From a virus: a DNA stretch of 35,786 nt. This document shows, in pieces, positions 8,101 through 15,673 of this stretch. Location: positions 1 to 35,786 of the IMG/VR virus record IMGVR_UViG_3300045136_000882. One strand, given 5' to 3'. Numbering within the stretch: position 1 is the first letter of the stretch; each line of letters opens with the position of its first letter. A program made the position numbers and the translations under genes. The notes below the pieces were generated by a model. The model saw only the letters and a program-made list of their open reading frames with translations, made no database searches and had not been told where the DNA came from.

Positions 8101-10665
8101 GGTTTCCGTGAGCACATAGAAGACCCAGGTAATCTTGAGCGGTTGCGAGGGCGTGTAGCGCGCTGCCAGCCATGTGTCTGGCGGGAAGGGCAGCGCAATC
8201 TCCATCCGCACGGGTTGACCTGGCTGGGCATACTGGGGCCCGACAAAGAACATCTGCCCTGGCAACGTGGGGTGTTCCAGATCCGGGTCGTTTTCCTGCG
8301 GAATCTCGACATACACCCTGAATTGCGACAGGCTCTCAAAGTCCGGAGCCGTGCCGGTCAGTGCGAGTCGCACCTGCCTGGCGTCAACATCCAGCGCCAC
8401 ATCCGCCGCCGCGAGACCGTTGATGCCGGGGATCAGGGACGTGAGCGGTTTGAAGATAGCCGGCACCGTGAGGGTGGCCTGCGGCGCCTCATCGCTGTAA
8501 ATGCCCAGGCTGTAAAGCTGGCCGGTCAGGATCACCTCGTCGTCTTCGAGGAACGACATCTCCGTGATCCGGAACGGAACGGCCTGCAGCCCCACTTCGC
8601 CGGCCGACACGGCGATGACGTCGCCGATCTCCAGCAGGCTGGCGCGCAGGTCCGTCCGGAAGGTGATGTACCTTCCAAGATCCCTGGCCTTGGCGCGCAT
8701 CCATTGCCCGATGCGCCATGCCTGGTTGTAGTTGTCGATGGCGGACCCATCGACGTCCAGATTCTCGACCCGGCGCACCTGAGCCTGGTGCTCGTAATCG
8801 TTGATGCGGAGCTCGCGCGGCTCGAATCCAGCGGGTGCATCGACATATTTGACGGTGACGCGGTTGTAGCTCGGCTGGCGGTCCGCCAAGGGATACTCGA
8901 GGTCGCCAACGATCGAGCTGTCGTCGAAATACATGGCGATCCGGTGCAGCACCGCGCCGGCATCATGGGCGAACTGCACTGGCGCCGCCAGGGACAGCTG
9001 TCCCGGCGCAACCGCGGAAATTACCGCGATCTCTGCCGCCGCGGTGAATGGATTCAACAGGATCAGGTCGCCAGCCAGCAGACCCGCCACCGAAGCTACG
9101 TCCAAAGTCTGCGTGCCATGCGCGGCCGCGGCCACCAGGCTCGTGTTCGGCTCGGGCTTCTCGACGCAGATCTGGAGCTTGCCATCCTTGGAATACTTTC
9201 GGAAGCCTCGGAAGGCCGGGAACAGCTTTCGCTGCAGAATGTCGATTGCCTTCTCCTGCTTGGCGATGGCCACATTCAGCGTGAACCGCTTGATCTGCTT
9301 CTGCGGCGGAGGGGCCTCGTCGAGCGCCGGGGTATAGGTCTCATAGGGCCCATCATCGAGTTCCCCGATCCCGGAGACGCCCGTGCTTTGATACCGCCTG
9401 TAGTCTTCGCCTGGCGTGACAGGAGCCTCCGGCGGCACGACGATCATCTGCGACCCGGTCACATCCGTGATCAACTCGTCGCAATAGGCCGCTTCGCGGG
9501 CCAGGTGCGCATCGTCGATCCACTCGAAGGGGAACCCCATCCCTCCTTGCGCCAGCGGAAGAGTCAGCAGGTGCCGGACATTCCAGATCGGGTTATCGGT
9601 CCACTCGGTGGTAACGAGATTGCCCTGCTCGTCGAAGACCGCCACGATCGATCCGAGGAGGACGCAATCGACGGCGGGCGCCGGATCTTCCTGCGTGACA
9701 TCGCTTGGCACAGTGATGCCGGCGTAGCACAGCAGCGAATAGGGATATGCCCCGGGGAAGCGAGGATCTGGGAGCTGATTTCCCTCCCCCCCGAACTGGC
9801 CGGCATGAGCAGACCAATCCGTGACGACTTGGCCATTCGCGCGCAAATAGGTGATCGCCGAGCAGGCGCCTGCGGCGAAGGCCGCAAGAATCTTCGTCTG
9901 CCCGCCTTCATCGACGTGTTGGATAGGTATGCCAGTAATCTGTGTCCGCCCGAGGACGATGGGGATCGGCAGATCGTAGATGACATCATCGACCGCGTTG
10001 AACACGGCCGTGACCGTTTTCTCTTTCTTGCGGGCCCAGAGCCCCAGAGTGTACCAGGTGCGCTGCTTCTCGACCTGCTTGTATTGATAAACACCGCTGT
10101 GCGGGATGAAGCGGAATCCGCCGAAACGGGCCGTGTTTCCGAGCTGCTGGCAGCGTGCCCAGCTCTTGTTGCACTCGTTCTCGGTCCCGCCATAGGCGCA
10201 CTCCTCGCCCTTGAACTGCCAGGGGCAAGAGGGCGAGAACACCCTCGCGGGCACCTCCACGTCAATCGAGCCCAGCAGCTCCCGTGCCGTGATTTGAGCC
10301 GTCTTCTCATCGATTCTGGACGGCCTGTCCATGAGTCCGTTGAACAGCACAATGCTGTCGCCAGCCACGGAGCGGTCGATCTTGCGGATGATCAGGCGGC
10401 GGCCCTCAATGGGCTCGGTCAACAGCAGCTGGGCGACGGCGGTGTCGACGTTGGAGAGCGTTACGGTGACAGAATCGATCTCACGCTCCGACCGGCGCAC
10501 ATCGGACCGGTCCACGACGTAAGGCAGATACTCATGGCCTTCCCAGGTAATGTGCTCGGTGGAGTAATAGCGGATACCGCTGTCGAGATGCAGCTCATAC
10601 AGGTCGAGCGGCTGGCACTCGGCCGAGAAGAGCTTGGCGCGGAGGGCGGAGCTCACCTGAATCAC
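5107..10665 (-). CDS. Giant gpL-gpJ fusion: tail tip, central hub and fibre
   Basis: An 1852-residue protein with an ATGA overlap to the gpM-like gene. Residues 1-190 match lambda gpL: a beta-rich start and four Cys (147, 156, 165, 172) in CPWQ...GEEC...ENEC...ARC, followed by FGGFRF; in lambda gpL such Cys hold an iron-sulfur cluster. Residues about 450-760 are the gpJ-like hub (AIDILQRKLFPAFRG; YNQAWRIGQWMRAKARDLGR). Residues 760-1400 look like fibronectin-III-type or beta-sandwich domains. About 1410-1700 hold 17-residue repeats. The C terminus has GNHTHSAYSSSSHSHN, a His-rich stalk motif, and a short tip. In lambda L and J are separate, with K and I between; here no K or I gene is seen. 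It should close the tail tube and contact the receptor. Confidence 0.88.
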   Translation of the reverse strand: MIQVSSALRAKLFSAECQPLDLYELHLDSGIRYYSTEHITWEGHEYLPYVVDRSDVRRSEREIDSVTVTLSNVDTAVAQLLLTEPIEGRRLIIRKIDRSVAGDSIVLFNGLMDRPSRIDEKTAQITARELLGSIDVEVPARVFSPSCPWQFKGEECAYGGTENECNKSWARCQQLGNTARFGGFRFIPHSGVYQYKQVEKQRTWYTLGLWARKKEKTVTAVFNAVDDVIYDLPIPIVLGRTQITGIPIQHVDEGGQTKILAAFAAGACSAITYLRANGQVVTDWSAHAGQFGGEGNQLPDPRFPGAYPYSLLCYAGITVPSDVTQEDPAPAVDCVLLGSIVAVFDEQGNLVTTEWTDNPIWNVRHLLTLPLAQGGMGFPFEWIDDAHLAREAAYCDELITDVTGSQMIVVPPEAPVTPGEDYRRYQSTGVSGIGELDDGPYETYTPALDEAPPPQKQIKRFTLNVAIAKQEKAIDILQRKLFPAFRGFRKYSKDGKLQICVEKPEPNTSLVAAAAHGTQTLDVASVAGLLAGDLILLNPFTAAAEIAVISAVAPGQLSLAAPVQFAHDAGAVLHRIAMYFDDSSIVGDLEYPLADRQPSYNRVTVKYVDAPAGFEPRELRINDYEHQAQVRRVENLDVDGSAIDNYNQAWRIGQWMRAKARDLGRYITFRTDLRASLLEIGDVIAVSAGEVGLQAVPFRITEMSFLEDDEVILTGQLYSLGIYSDEAPQATLTVPAIFKPLTSLIPGINGLAAADVALDVDARQVRLALTGTAPDFESLSQFRVYVEIPQENDPDLEHPTLPGQMFFVGPQYAQPGQPVRMEIALPFPPDTWLAARYTPSQPLKITWVFYVLTETWEACQPLKRLTSLSPAAPADASPWVAVTLDFTNVAAMAAQGHLGPAIEPMMTTLEVVDGRAEIRLAYFPIYPSTNLAAVYAYSSTEQSPQNEPHGRWPYEGVGTTFPEAYGWVKLSIPLPAALPAKVAIQLAGEWGDGYVRTPARISWENGEPQFVPSEWGTVVTLSSESVALGAPSIQSSAVEYKHTEGGWAYRFAVTLGGDVLSQPQYGGSDIYVRFADESEPSDASGWALLRGIAEHRPGDSPTVYSAWFPITPGTSIQFWLRAVARDRSGVGRAWSDVAGPYSLHLPLGDAVPGTGHTWNFTAQLNGYWDDGNGIRYGKLDLSWTPLDIPGVVYGIYEYRSVDSEPPLYSLYGPTEANTAESTITMWVPPPAGDGEYIHLALVAQLPADGFWPKPSDYQDGTLPVASVWLPQAGLSEQVANWSVTVETDQSQDIPRGRFVFAFTPPNDPDFHHIHVYRRPADSLGNPLADWLPDKVASIITGGPGSWWPLPSQPEYWLFKAVACNSLGQENADNPPVVLATVPASSGVTAGKVSPGAVTGPVSVDASGRVTINPGAIAAQHIGSVNAESIQGLIAASKIESINATQITGLIQSSQIDSIAAEKIAGQIASSQIQSINANQVSGVLQSSQIGSVSATAITGVIVSQQLADQILNSARLIASGMGISVKVPSLPTLPDANYPNGCIVLRSSDRTLWKNQGGSWVRVDPSAELTGSITSTDIASVNASAIVGLITAAQIQAVNATQITGLIQSTQIASIEASKITGSIQSTQIASISADKITGSIQSTQIASISADKITGSIQSTQIASISADKITGSIQATQIASITADKITGTISNNQIGFIYANKLVSDSLDYAVGNLYVLGFINVASNPFSPGSGTVYCGAVSSNYWGVNGSGQGIFQSVQAYTGNFITSLTVNGQTLGNAAYRNVGTGAGDVAAGNHTHSAYSSSSHSHNVTVTLAVTKQVINYVDQYNNSYSLEVVTDVAVQGVSCGQPQ
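5600..5854 (-). repeat. Array of 51-bp tandem repeats inside the fibre gene
   Basis: Five consecutive 51-base units. The middle three (5651-5701, 5702-5752, 5753-5803) are almost identical; the flanking two are diverged. Each encodes 17 residues of the form ISADKITGSIQSTQIAS. A second, more diverged set of the same protein repeat occupies about 6150-6420. The near identity of the central copies points to recent expansion, which would change fibre length. It is intragenic and in frame, so it is not a CRISPR array. Confidence 0.9.
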
Positions 10666-11018
10666 GCCGGCACCTCCTTCAGCTGCAGCTCGAGTTCATA
10701 GGCGTTATAGCCGACATGCCTGACCTGAATGGGACCGGCATAGCGGACGACCAGGATCTCGTTCCATTCGGGATGAGTCCAGTTGAAGGCGAACAGCTGC
10801 CCGTACTGTTGCGCATAATGATCCAAGAACGCCTGCGCCTCCTGCCTGGTGAGCGGAGTGGACTGGCCGATCGTGAATCGGAAGATCCGCCCGTCGCCTG
10901 CGCCGCGTAAGCGCCGCTGCTCGCTGCCGTCCCGGTGCCGTGATACGAGCACTTCCGGTTCCGGCGCCTGCACCTCCACCGGATAATCGGGCCTGCGGAT
11001 TGTGGGGAAATCAGCCAT
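10662..11018 (-). CDS. Minor tail protein, lambda gpM-like
   Basis: A 118-residue protein between tape measure and gpL-gpJ, the position and size of lambda gpM (about 110 residues). It begins FPTIRRPDYPVEVQAPEP, has a central helix LTRQEAQAFLDHYAQQYGQL, then FAFNWTHPEWNEILVVRYAG and a beta-strand end. The pattern of aromatic FxWxHP before a VRY strand is typical for small tail-tip proteins of siphophages. It likely joins the tape measure and gpL at the tail tip. Its stop overlaps the next start as ATGA. Confidence 0.75.
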   Translation of the reverse strand: MADFPTIRRPDYPVEVQAPEPEVLVSRHRDGSEQRRLRGAGDGRIFRFTIGQSTPLTRQEAQAFLDHYAQQYGQLFAFNWTHPEWNEILVVRYAGPIQVRHVGYNAYELELQLKEVPA

Positions 11019-11019
11019 G

Positions 11020-13518
11020 TCAGATGTTCTGGATCACGGTCCGCAACGGGCCGTTCGACTGGATGTTCGATTTGACCTCCTGGACGATCAGGCCGCGCTC
11101 GAGCTTGATCGTCAGCGTGCCGAGTTCCTTCGGCTTCTGCGGTTGCGCTTCGGCGCGGCTCTGGGCCCGGCCGGCGGCGCCGACTTCAATGACCTGCACC
11201 TGAGATCCGGATATCGGCCGCGGAACGTTCTCCTGGAAGGTCGCGCCGGAGCCGGCGCGATTCGTCTGGGCCATGACCGCCGCGGCGCCGACCATTGCGC
11301 CCCCCAGAGCCGCCATCACCGTTCCAGTGGCCACGGCCCTGGCGCCGGCCGCGTGCGACGCACCCATCATCTTCCCGATCAGAGTGGATGCCAGCGCCAT
11401 CTCGGCAATGCCTGCCTGAATCAGGAAGACCCCCTGCTTGACCAACATCTGCCCGAGCATGCCGAGGAAGGCCGCCAACAGCTTCTTGCCGGCGTTCTCC
11501 TGGCCGCTGACCAGGTCTGAGAAGAAATTCGCAAACGCCTGTCCGGCGCCTGCCGCGAAGTCGGCGATGCCGGACCGCAGGGCGCCGATGGTCTGGTGAA
11601 AGGGGTCCATCTTGAGCTGGTTCAGCCTGTCCATTTCGAGATGGAGATCCCGCAACGGCTTTGCCCAGTCCGGCGTATCGCGGTCCATCTGTTTGCGGAG
11701 CGCCTCCTGCGCGCGCTGCCATTCCTGCATGCGGGCCAATTCGGCCTGGCGGTGGCCTGCATAGGCAGCATCGGCGCCGAGGTTGCGGTCAGCCTGCTGC
11801 GGGGGCGGAGGCATCCGGCTGAGATCTTTCTGGTGCTCGAGCAGCATGCGCTCGAGCTCCCACTGCTCTTTCCATTCGGCGAAGGCCTTGTCGCGGGCCT
11901 CTTTGTCGAGTTCCCGCATCCGCTTCAGCCACGTCCGGAACGCCTCTTCCCGAAGGAGATTCTTCTGCCGCTCGCTCACGGCGGTGAGCCTTTCGATTTC
12001 GTTCAGCGTGGCGATGTAGTCCAGCGTCGCCTGAATGGGAGGCGTGGCCCACCGCTTCTGGAACTCCGAGGCCAGCTCGTTGTACTTTTTCGTCTGCTCC
12101 TTAAGCTGCTCCACGGTGACGGCTGCGCGCTCCGTCTCCCGGCGCATGCTGCCGGTGGCCGCTGCGCCTCTGACGACGTTGCCCGCGAAGCGCTCCATCT
12201 CGCGCGCGGTGCTTTTGAGCGACTCCGACATCCGTTCCAGGGCGATCACGCCAGAGCCGAAGCCCTCGAAACTCCGCTGGAAGGTTTCGATGCCCCGCCA
12301 TCGCCAGTCAAGCAGTTGGTCCCGCAGCCGCGCCATCTCAGCCACGGCCGGCTTGAACATCTCGCCGACGCGCGGGATGAGGCTCAGCACTTCGACCAGG
12401 CGCCCCACGACATGTACGACCACGCCCAGGATCAGATTCAGCACATAGAATGCCAGGCCGCCGAGCGCCTTCAGCCCGGCGTACAGGCTCGCCCAGACCG
12501 GACCGAAGGCCGTGATCAAGTCCAGAATCCGCGCCAGAAGCTGCATCATGTCGATCAGGGCGCGGTTCACGGCCAGAGCCATCTTCTCGACGCCGGAGGC
12601 CGAAGGCCCCATGTCGTCGAGAGACTGGCTCAGCCTCTGGAGCAGGCGTTCGAACACTTCGCTGCGGCCGATCGCCTCGCCAATGGAATTCACCCAGGCT
12701 TTGAAGACGTTCTGGGATTTGGCGAACGCATCGGCAAGGCTGAAGTAGTCGGCGGCGTTCTTCTGCGCCGCGCTCGAGGTGGCGCGCAGCAGCTCGTTGT
12801 AGAAGACGCGCAACTTGGCATCGGCCTCGACTTTGCTCATGCTCTGGCCGGTCGCCTCGGCCATCTGACTGATGGCGTCACGCACGCCGCCCAGGTTCAG
12901 CCCCAGGGCCTGCAGTCCGCGGGCATTGCCTCGGATCAGCGCGTCCGTCAGCGTCTGGATCGCCTGTGCCGCATCGACGCCGGCGGCCTTGCTGAGCTTG
13001 AAAATCGAGCCGACAAGCTGGATATATTGCTGGCTGGTCAGCGGGATGTCTGCGCTGAGGACGCGGTTGGCGTTGCGCAGCAACACGGTGCTGGAGACCA
13101 GTCCCTCCGTGGCGCGCTTGAGGTTCCCCATCATCGTGTCGGCAGCCACGCCCATGGTGGCCGTAAGACTCTCGAAGGCGAGCTTTAGTTCGAGTACTTC
13201 GCTCGCCTGGCGCGACACGTCTGCCAGGAATCCAGCCGCCGCGGATGCGATCCTGGCGAACACCCCGGTCACGACCACCCCGAGCGCAGCGAACCTCCAC
13301 GCCAGGCCCTGAGAGGCGGAGGCCCCCTGCCTGCTGACGTTCATCATCTGCAGGCCGAAATTGATCCAGGAGCTGACCATGCCGTCCACTGCCGCCTGTA
13401 CTCCGGCGGACATGGCCATGATCCCGGCGCGCATCGTGTCCATGGTGCGGCGCACGCCGGCGCTGACGTGGTCGACATACCGGGAGACGAGCACTGCTTC
13501 GACCGTATTAGCGGCCAT
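11020..13518 (-). CDS. Tail length tape measure protein
   Basis: An 832-residue protein starting at MAANTVEAVLVS (GGGGAGAAA upstream; a longer reading has no ribosome site). It is long, mostly helical and Ala-rich, and lies right after the G/GT chaperones as usual. Residues 1-300 contain tape-measure motifs (AFESLTATMG; RNANRVLSADIPLTSQQYIQLV; ALIRGNARGLQALGL). A hydrophobic stretch at about 350-390 (LAFYVLNLILGVVVHVVGRL) may insert in the host membrane during DNA entry. Residues 480-640 are charged coiled coil; about 680-780 hold Ala/Gly/Met-rich hydrophobic segments. At about 1 residue per 1.5 angstrom it would set a tail near 120 nm. No lysozyme domain is seen. Confidence 0.9.
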   Translation of the reverse strand: MAANTVEAVLVSRYVDHVSAGVRRTMDTMRAGIMAMSAGVQAAVDGMVSSWINFGLQMMNVSRQGASASQGLAWRFAALGVVVTGVFARIASAAAGFLADVSRQASEVLELKLAFESLTATMGVAADTMMGNLKRATEGLVSSTVLLRNANRVLSADIPLTSQQYIQLVGSIFKLSKAAGVDAAQAIQTLTDALIRGNARGLQALGLNLGGVRDAISQMAEATGQSMSKVEADAKLRVFYNELLRATSSAAQKNAADYFSLADAFAKSQNVFKAWVNSIGEAIGRSEVFERLLQRLSQSLDDMGPSASGVEKMALAVNRALIDMMQLLARILDLITAFGPVWASLYAGLKALGGLAFYVLNLILGVVVHVVGRLVEVLSLIPRVGEMFKPAVAEMARLRDQLLDWRWRGIETFQRSFEGFGSGVIALERMSESLKSTAREMERFAGNVVRGAAATGSMRRETERAAVTVEQLKEQTKKYNELASEFQKRWATPPIQATLDYIATLNEIERLTAVSERQKNLLREEAFRTWLKRMRELDKEARDKAFAEWKEQWELERMLLEHQKDLSRMPPPPQQADRNLGADAAYAGHRQAELARMQEWQRAQEALRKQMDRDTPDWAKPLRDLHLEMDRLNQLKMDPFHQTIGALRSGIADFAAGAGQAFANFFSDLVSGQENAGKKLLAAFLGMLGQMLVKQGVFLIQAGIAEMALASTLIGKMMGASHAAGARAVATGTVMAALGGAMVGAAAVMAQTNRAGSGATFQENVPRPISGSQVQVIEVGAAGRAQSRAEAQPQKPKELGTLTIKLERGLIVQEVKSNIQSNGPLRTVIQNI

Positions 13519-13544
13519 TGCATTTCTCCCCGCGCCGCCGTAAT

Positions 13545-13760
13545 ATGAAGGCGATGGCGACAGTAGCGGCAGCATTGATCGGAGGCCTGCTGGTGCTGGC
13601 GGCGTTCTGGCTCATTGATTCCGTGCGCCGCGGTGCCTGCGCGCTGGCCGGGCTCTTCTGCTTCGCGGTGGCCGGCGTATTCTGGATGGTCTCCCTGACG
13701 CTCCGCGCCATCCGCTGGATGCTTGCTCCGGCGAGCCCGTCAAAGAGCCCTGCCCAATAG
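13545..13760 (+). CDS. Putative plus-strand two-helix membrane protein (moron candidate)
   Basis: A 71-residue ORF opposite to the surrounding tail operon, filling the 220-base gap between the GT frameshift ORF and the tape measure gene, where no minus-strand gene fits. It has two hydrophobic segments, about residues 10-25 (GGLLVLAAFWLID) and 32-58 (ACALAGLFCFAVAGVFWMV), Arg between and a Ser/Pro tail. Third codon positions are GC-rich like real genes. No clear ribosome site precedes ATGAAGGCG, and the end overlaps GT antisense by 21 bases. If real it resembles a moron gene, perhaps superinfection exclusion. It could also be chance. Confidence 0.4.
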   Translation: MKAMATVAAALIGGLLVLAAFWLIDSVRRGACALAGLFCFAVAGVFWMVSLTLRAIRWMLAPASPSKSPAQ

Positions 13761-14476
13761 GCGCGCCTGCGCCTCGATATCCTGCACGGCAAACCATCGG
13801 GTGATCTCCGCCAGGGCCGCCCACTGGGCAAAGTCGAGTTCCTCGCCATCCAGGCGGTAGCCGGCCTGCCGCCACTTGTACAGGCGGATGAGATTGAAGA
13901 CCCAGGAACGGAACTCTTCCGGATACAGTGCGTCCAACCGGCGCAACGGACAGATGCTGCACCGGCCGTCGTCCTGGATATCGTGTTCCGGCGCCTCGCA
14001 CGCATCGCAGTCCCGCTCCTTCTTCGCATAGTCCTCCTCCAGAAACCGGAGGACGCGCGCAGTCAGTTTCCCTCCTCATCCTCCTGGCTGAAATTCAGGG
14101 CGTCCTCGAAATGCATCGCCACGGCGGACTTCCAGTTGAGCGGGATCAGGTCCTTCCAGCTGGCGACGGGTTCGCCCAGCATCTCGCTCCAATGCTGGCG
14201 GTCGGCCTCGGTCAGCACGGTGCCGGCATTCAGCGGCGCCGTTTCCCCGGCCGCCGTTTTCCAGGTGACATTTTCCACGTCAATCAGAATCGAGTCGACG
14301 AATTCCCGGCGAGCATCATAGAGCCGGTCGATGATCTTGCCGCGCGGCCCGCGGCGCCAGCGGTTGTTGAGGAAATTCGAGATTTCCTTCGCCCTCGGCC
14401 GGCGGCAGACGAAGACGACGTCCTCATTGCCGACCGGCACCGGGATCCGCAGGTTGTCAGTCGCGATCTGTACCAT
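13740..14476 (-). CDS. Tail assembly chaperone gpGT (-1 frameshift product)
   Basis: Predicted 245-residue fusion made when ribosomes slip back one base at 14066-14072 and pass the gpG stop. The first 137 residues are gpG. The extension of 108 residues begins LTARVLRFLEEDYAKKERD, then has two CxxC pairs (CDAC and CSIC, 18 residues from first to last pair start) that could bind zinc, and continues as a helical T domain with EEFRSWVFNLIRLYKWRQ and FAQWAALAEITRWFAVQD. No ATG initiates the second frame close to gpG, and the frame is open from the slip site to 13740. In lambda, gpG and gpGT bind the tape measure and recruit tube protein; both are absent from mature virions. Confidence 0.8.
14063..14476 (-). 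CDS. Tail assembly chaperone gpG
   Basis: A 137-residue acidic-tailed protein following the tail tube gene, with GGAGG before the ATG (MVQIATDN). The N-terminal half is beta-rich (LRIPVPVGNEDVVFVCRRP), then a helix with ISNFLNNRWRRG, and a C-terminal helix with SWKDLIPLNWKSAVAMHFEDAL. It ends EDEEGN, where the last codons form the slip site. Position between tail tube and tape measure, and the frameshift, identify it as the G-type chaperone although sequence similarity to lambda G is not evident. Confidence 0.78.
   Translation of the reverse strand: MVQIATDNLRIPVPVGNEDVVFVCRRPRAKEISNFLNNRWRRGPRGKIIDRLYDARREFVDSILIDVENVTWKTAAGETAPLNAGTVLTEADRQHWSEMLGEPVASWKDLIPLNWKSAVAMHFEDALNFSQEDEEGN
14066..14072 (-). 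promoter_or_regulatory. Programmed -1 frameshift slippery heptamer GGGAAAC
   Basis: On the minus strand the zero frame reads G GGA AAC TGA, so GGGAAAC sits directly against the gpG stop codon. Lambda uses the closely related GGGAAAG at the same place. Slipping back gives GGG AAA, then CTG ACT GCG, which continues through an open frame of 108 codons. A stop immediately after the slip site is compatible with efficient frameshifting in other phages. I could not identify a clear stimulatory pseudoknot by eye. Confidence 0.85.
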
Positions 14477-14492
14477 TCATGCCTCCTTGCAA

Positions 14493-15497
14493 TCAGCCGA
14501 GATAGTTGTTCTGGAACAGGTTGATGACGCGGACGATGAACCCGCCATGCGTCGGATGGCTGAGAACGGCGAATTTCGCCGCCACCGTGAGCGTGCCGTC
14601 GTCGACGCCCTTTTTCGCCTCGCGATACACGACTCGGGGGAAGATCAGCTCGACCGTATAGCGCGCCGTGCCGTCCGCCACGGCGCCGACCATCGGGAGC
14701 GAGACGACATACTCGGTCCCGGCCAACAGCGCCGTGCGGTGGGAGGCATCCTCGATCTCGAAGTCCAACTCGAGAGACACCTCGTATTTCTGCCCGCGGC
14801 GGATCGAGCCCATGTTCCCGCTCGCATCGCCGAACAGATGGACTCCTTTGCCGTTGTTCTTGAATTCCACCTTGAAGCTCTTCAGCGGCGCGCTGAGGTC
14901 GTCGCCGCCGGTCACTTCGCTCCCATTGAACGTGCCGCCGCGCGTGAGTTTGACGTCCTGGTAAGTGAGATAGCTCTCATTGACGCGCGCCGGCTTGGCG
15001 GTCGCATCGGATGATTCCGACCCGGAGCCCAGCAGGTCCGCCTCAAACTCGACGAAGCCGCCGCGCTCGCCGGATAGAGAAAATCCGGTGCAGGCCACGC
15101 CAGTGAAGCGCCGCTGCTGGTAGCCGTCGTTTTCGATCATGGTCCGGAACGGGAGCTCTACGACGTCCTTGTCGACCTCGATCTTGTGCTGGTAGGCGGA
15201 CGTCGTGGCCACCTGCGTGACCGTATCGCGCCCCATCGCCTGGCTGGCGAAGAGGCCGACGATATGAGGAAACGCCTTGGTTTTGTGCTTGCCGGTGAAC
15301 TTCTTGTTCAGCGCCCGGGCCACCGTGGGGAGCAGCTCGCCGGTGATTTCGCTGTCGTTGACGTAGAACGTATCGATCTCCGGCTCCATCGGCTCGCCCT
15401 CGAAATAGAGCAGCGTGTCGACGGCCGCCGGCGTCTGGATATCGGCCTGCTTGGCGAGCGAGAAGCCGCGCCATGCGCCGATGATGGATTTCGGCAT
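14493..15497 (-). CDS. Major tail tube protein
   Basis: A 334-residue protein beginning MPKSIIGAWRGFSLAKQADIQTP, with TGATG coupling to the 58-residue gene. Its beta-rich body (FTGVACTGFSLSGERGGFVEFEADLLGSG; FKVEFKNNGKGVHLFGD) matches the siphophage tail tube fold, in which a central GFSLSG strand and a FEADLLGSG strand form the ring. Length is usual for tube proteins with an extra domain. Gene order (terminator, tube, G/GT, tape measure) is the standard non-contractile arrangement, and no sheath gene is present. A structural copy number of hundreds per virion is expected. Confidence 0.85.
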   Translation of the reverse strand: MPKSIIGAWRGFSLAKQADIQTPAAVDTLLYFEGEPMEPEIDTFYVNDSEITGELLPTVARALNKKFTGKHKTKAFPHIVGLFASQAMGRDTVTQVATTSAYQHKIEVDKDVVELPFRTMIENDGYQQRRFTGVACTGFSLSGERGGFVEFEADLLGSGSESSDATAKPARVNESYLTYQDVKLTRGGTFNGSEVTGGDDLSAPLKSFKVEFKNNGKGVHLFGDASGNMGSIRRGQKYEVSLELDFEIEDASHRTALLAGTEYVVSLPMVGAVADGTARYTVELIFPRVVYREAKKGVDDGTLTVAAKFAVLSHPTHGGFIVRVINLFQNNYLG

Positions 15498-15673
15498 CAG
15501 TCCTTACCCTCCTTCTTGCGGGCCGGCCGCTCCTCGCGCACGGCCTCGAACCAGAATGGATACTTTTCCGCGAGAAGGGCCGCGCGGTCACCCGCGATGA
15601 CCTGTCCCGCTTCATAACTGCCCTCCAGGCCCTGTTCGTAGATCTGCACAGGGGCCTTGCACCTCGCCTTCAT
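15497..15673 (-). CDS. Small coupled protein between tail terminator and tube
   Basis: A 58-residue protein starting at MKARCKAPVQIYEQG, with ATGA overlap to the upstream gene and TGATG overlap to the tail tube gene. It has a short beta-like N-terminal part (KAPVQIYEQGLEGSYEAGQVIAG), then AALLAEKYPFWFEAV and a Lys/Glu/Arg-rich tail. Small proteins of this pattern are common in phage head-tail joining clusters, usually unannotated. No function can be given. Confidence 0.72.
   Translation of the reverse strand: MKARCKAPVQIYEQGLEGSYEAGQVIAGDRAALLAEKYPFWFEAVREERPARKKEGKD

Noticed and set aside
7819-10701. Plus-strand open frame of 960 codons opposite the tail tip gene
   Set aside because: It is the antisense shadow of the gpL-gpJ gene in GC-rich DNA; composition is Arg/Leu/Gly/His-rich without domain motifs, and the minus strand has clear homologous features and coupling.
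11596-13188. Plus-strand open frame of 530 codons opposite the tape measure
   Set aside because: Shadow of a helical GC-rich gene; no motif and no ribosome site.
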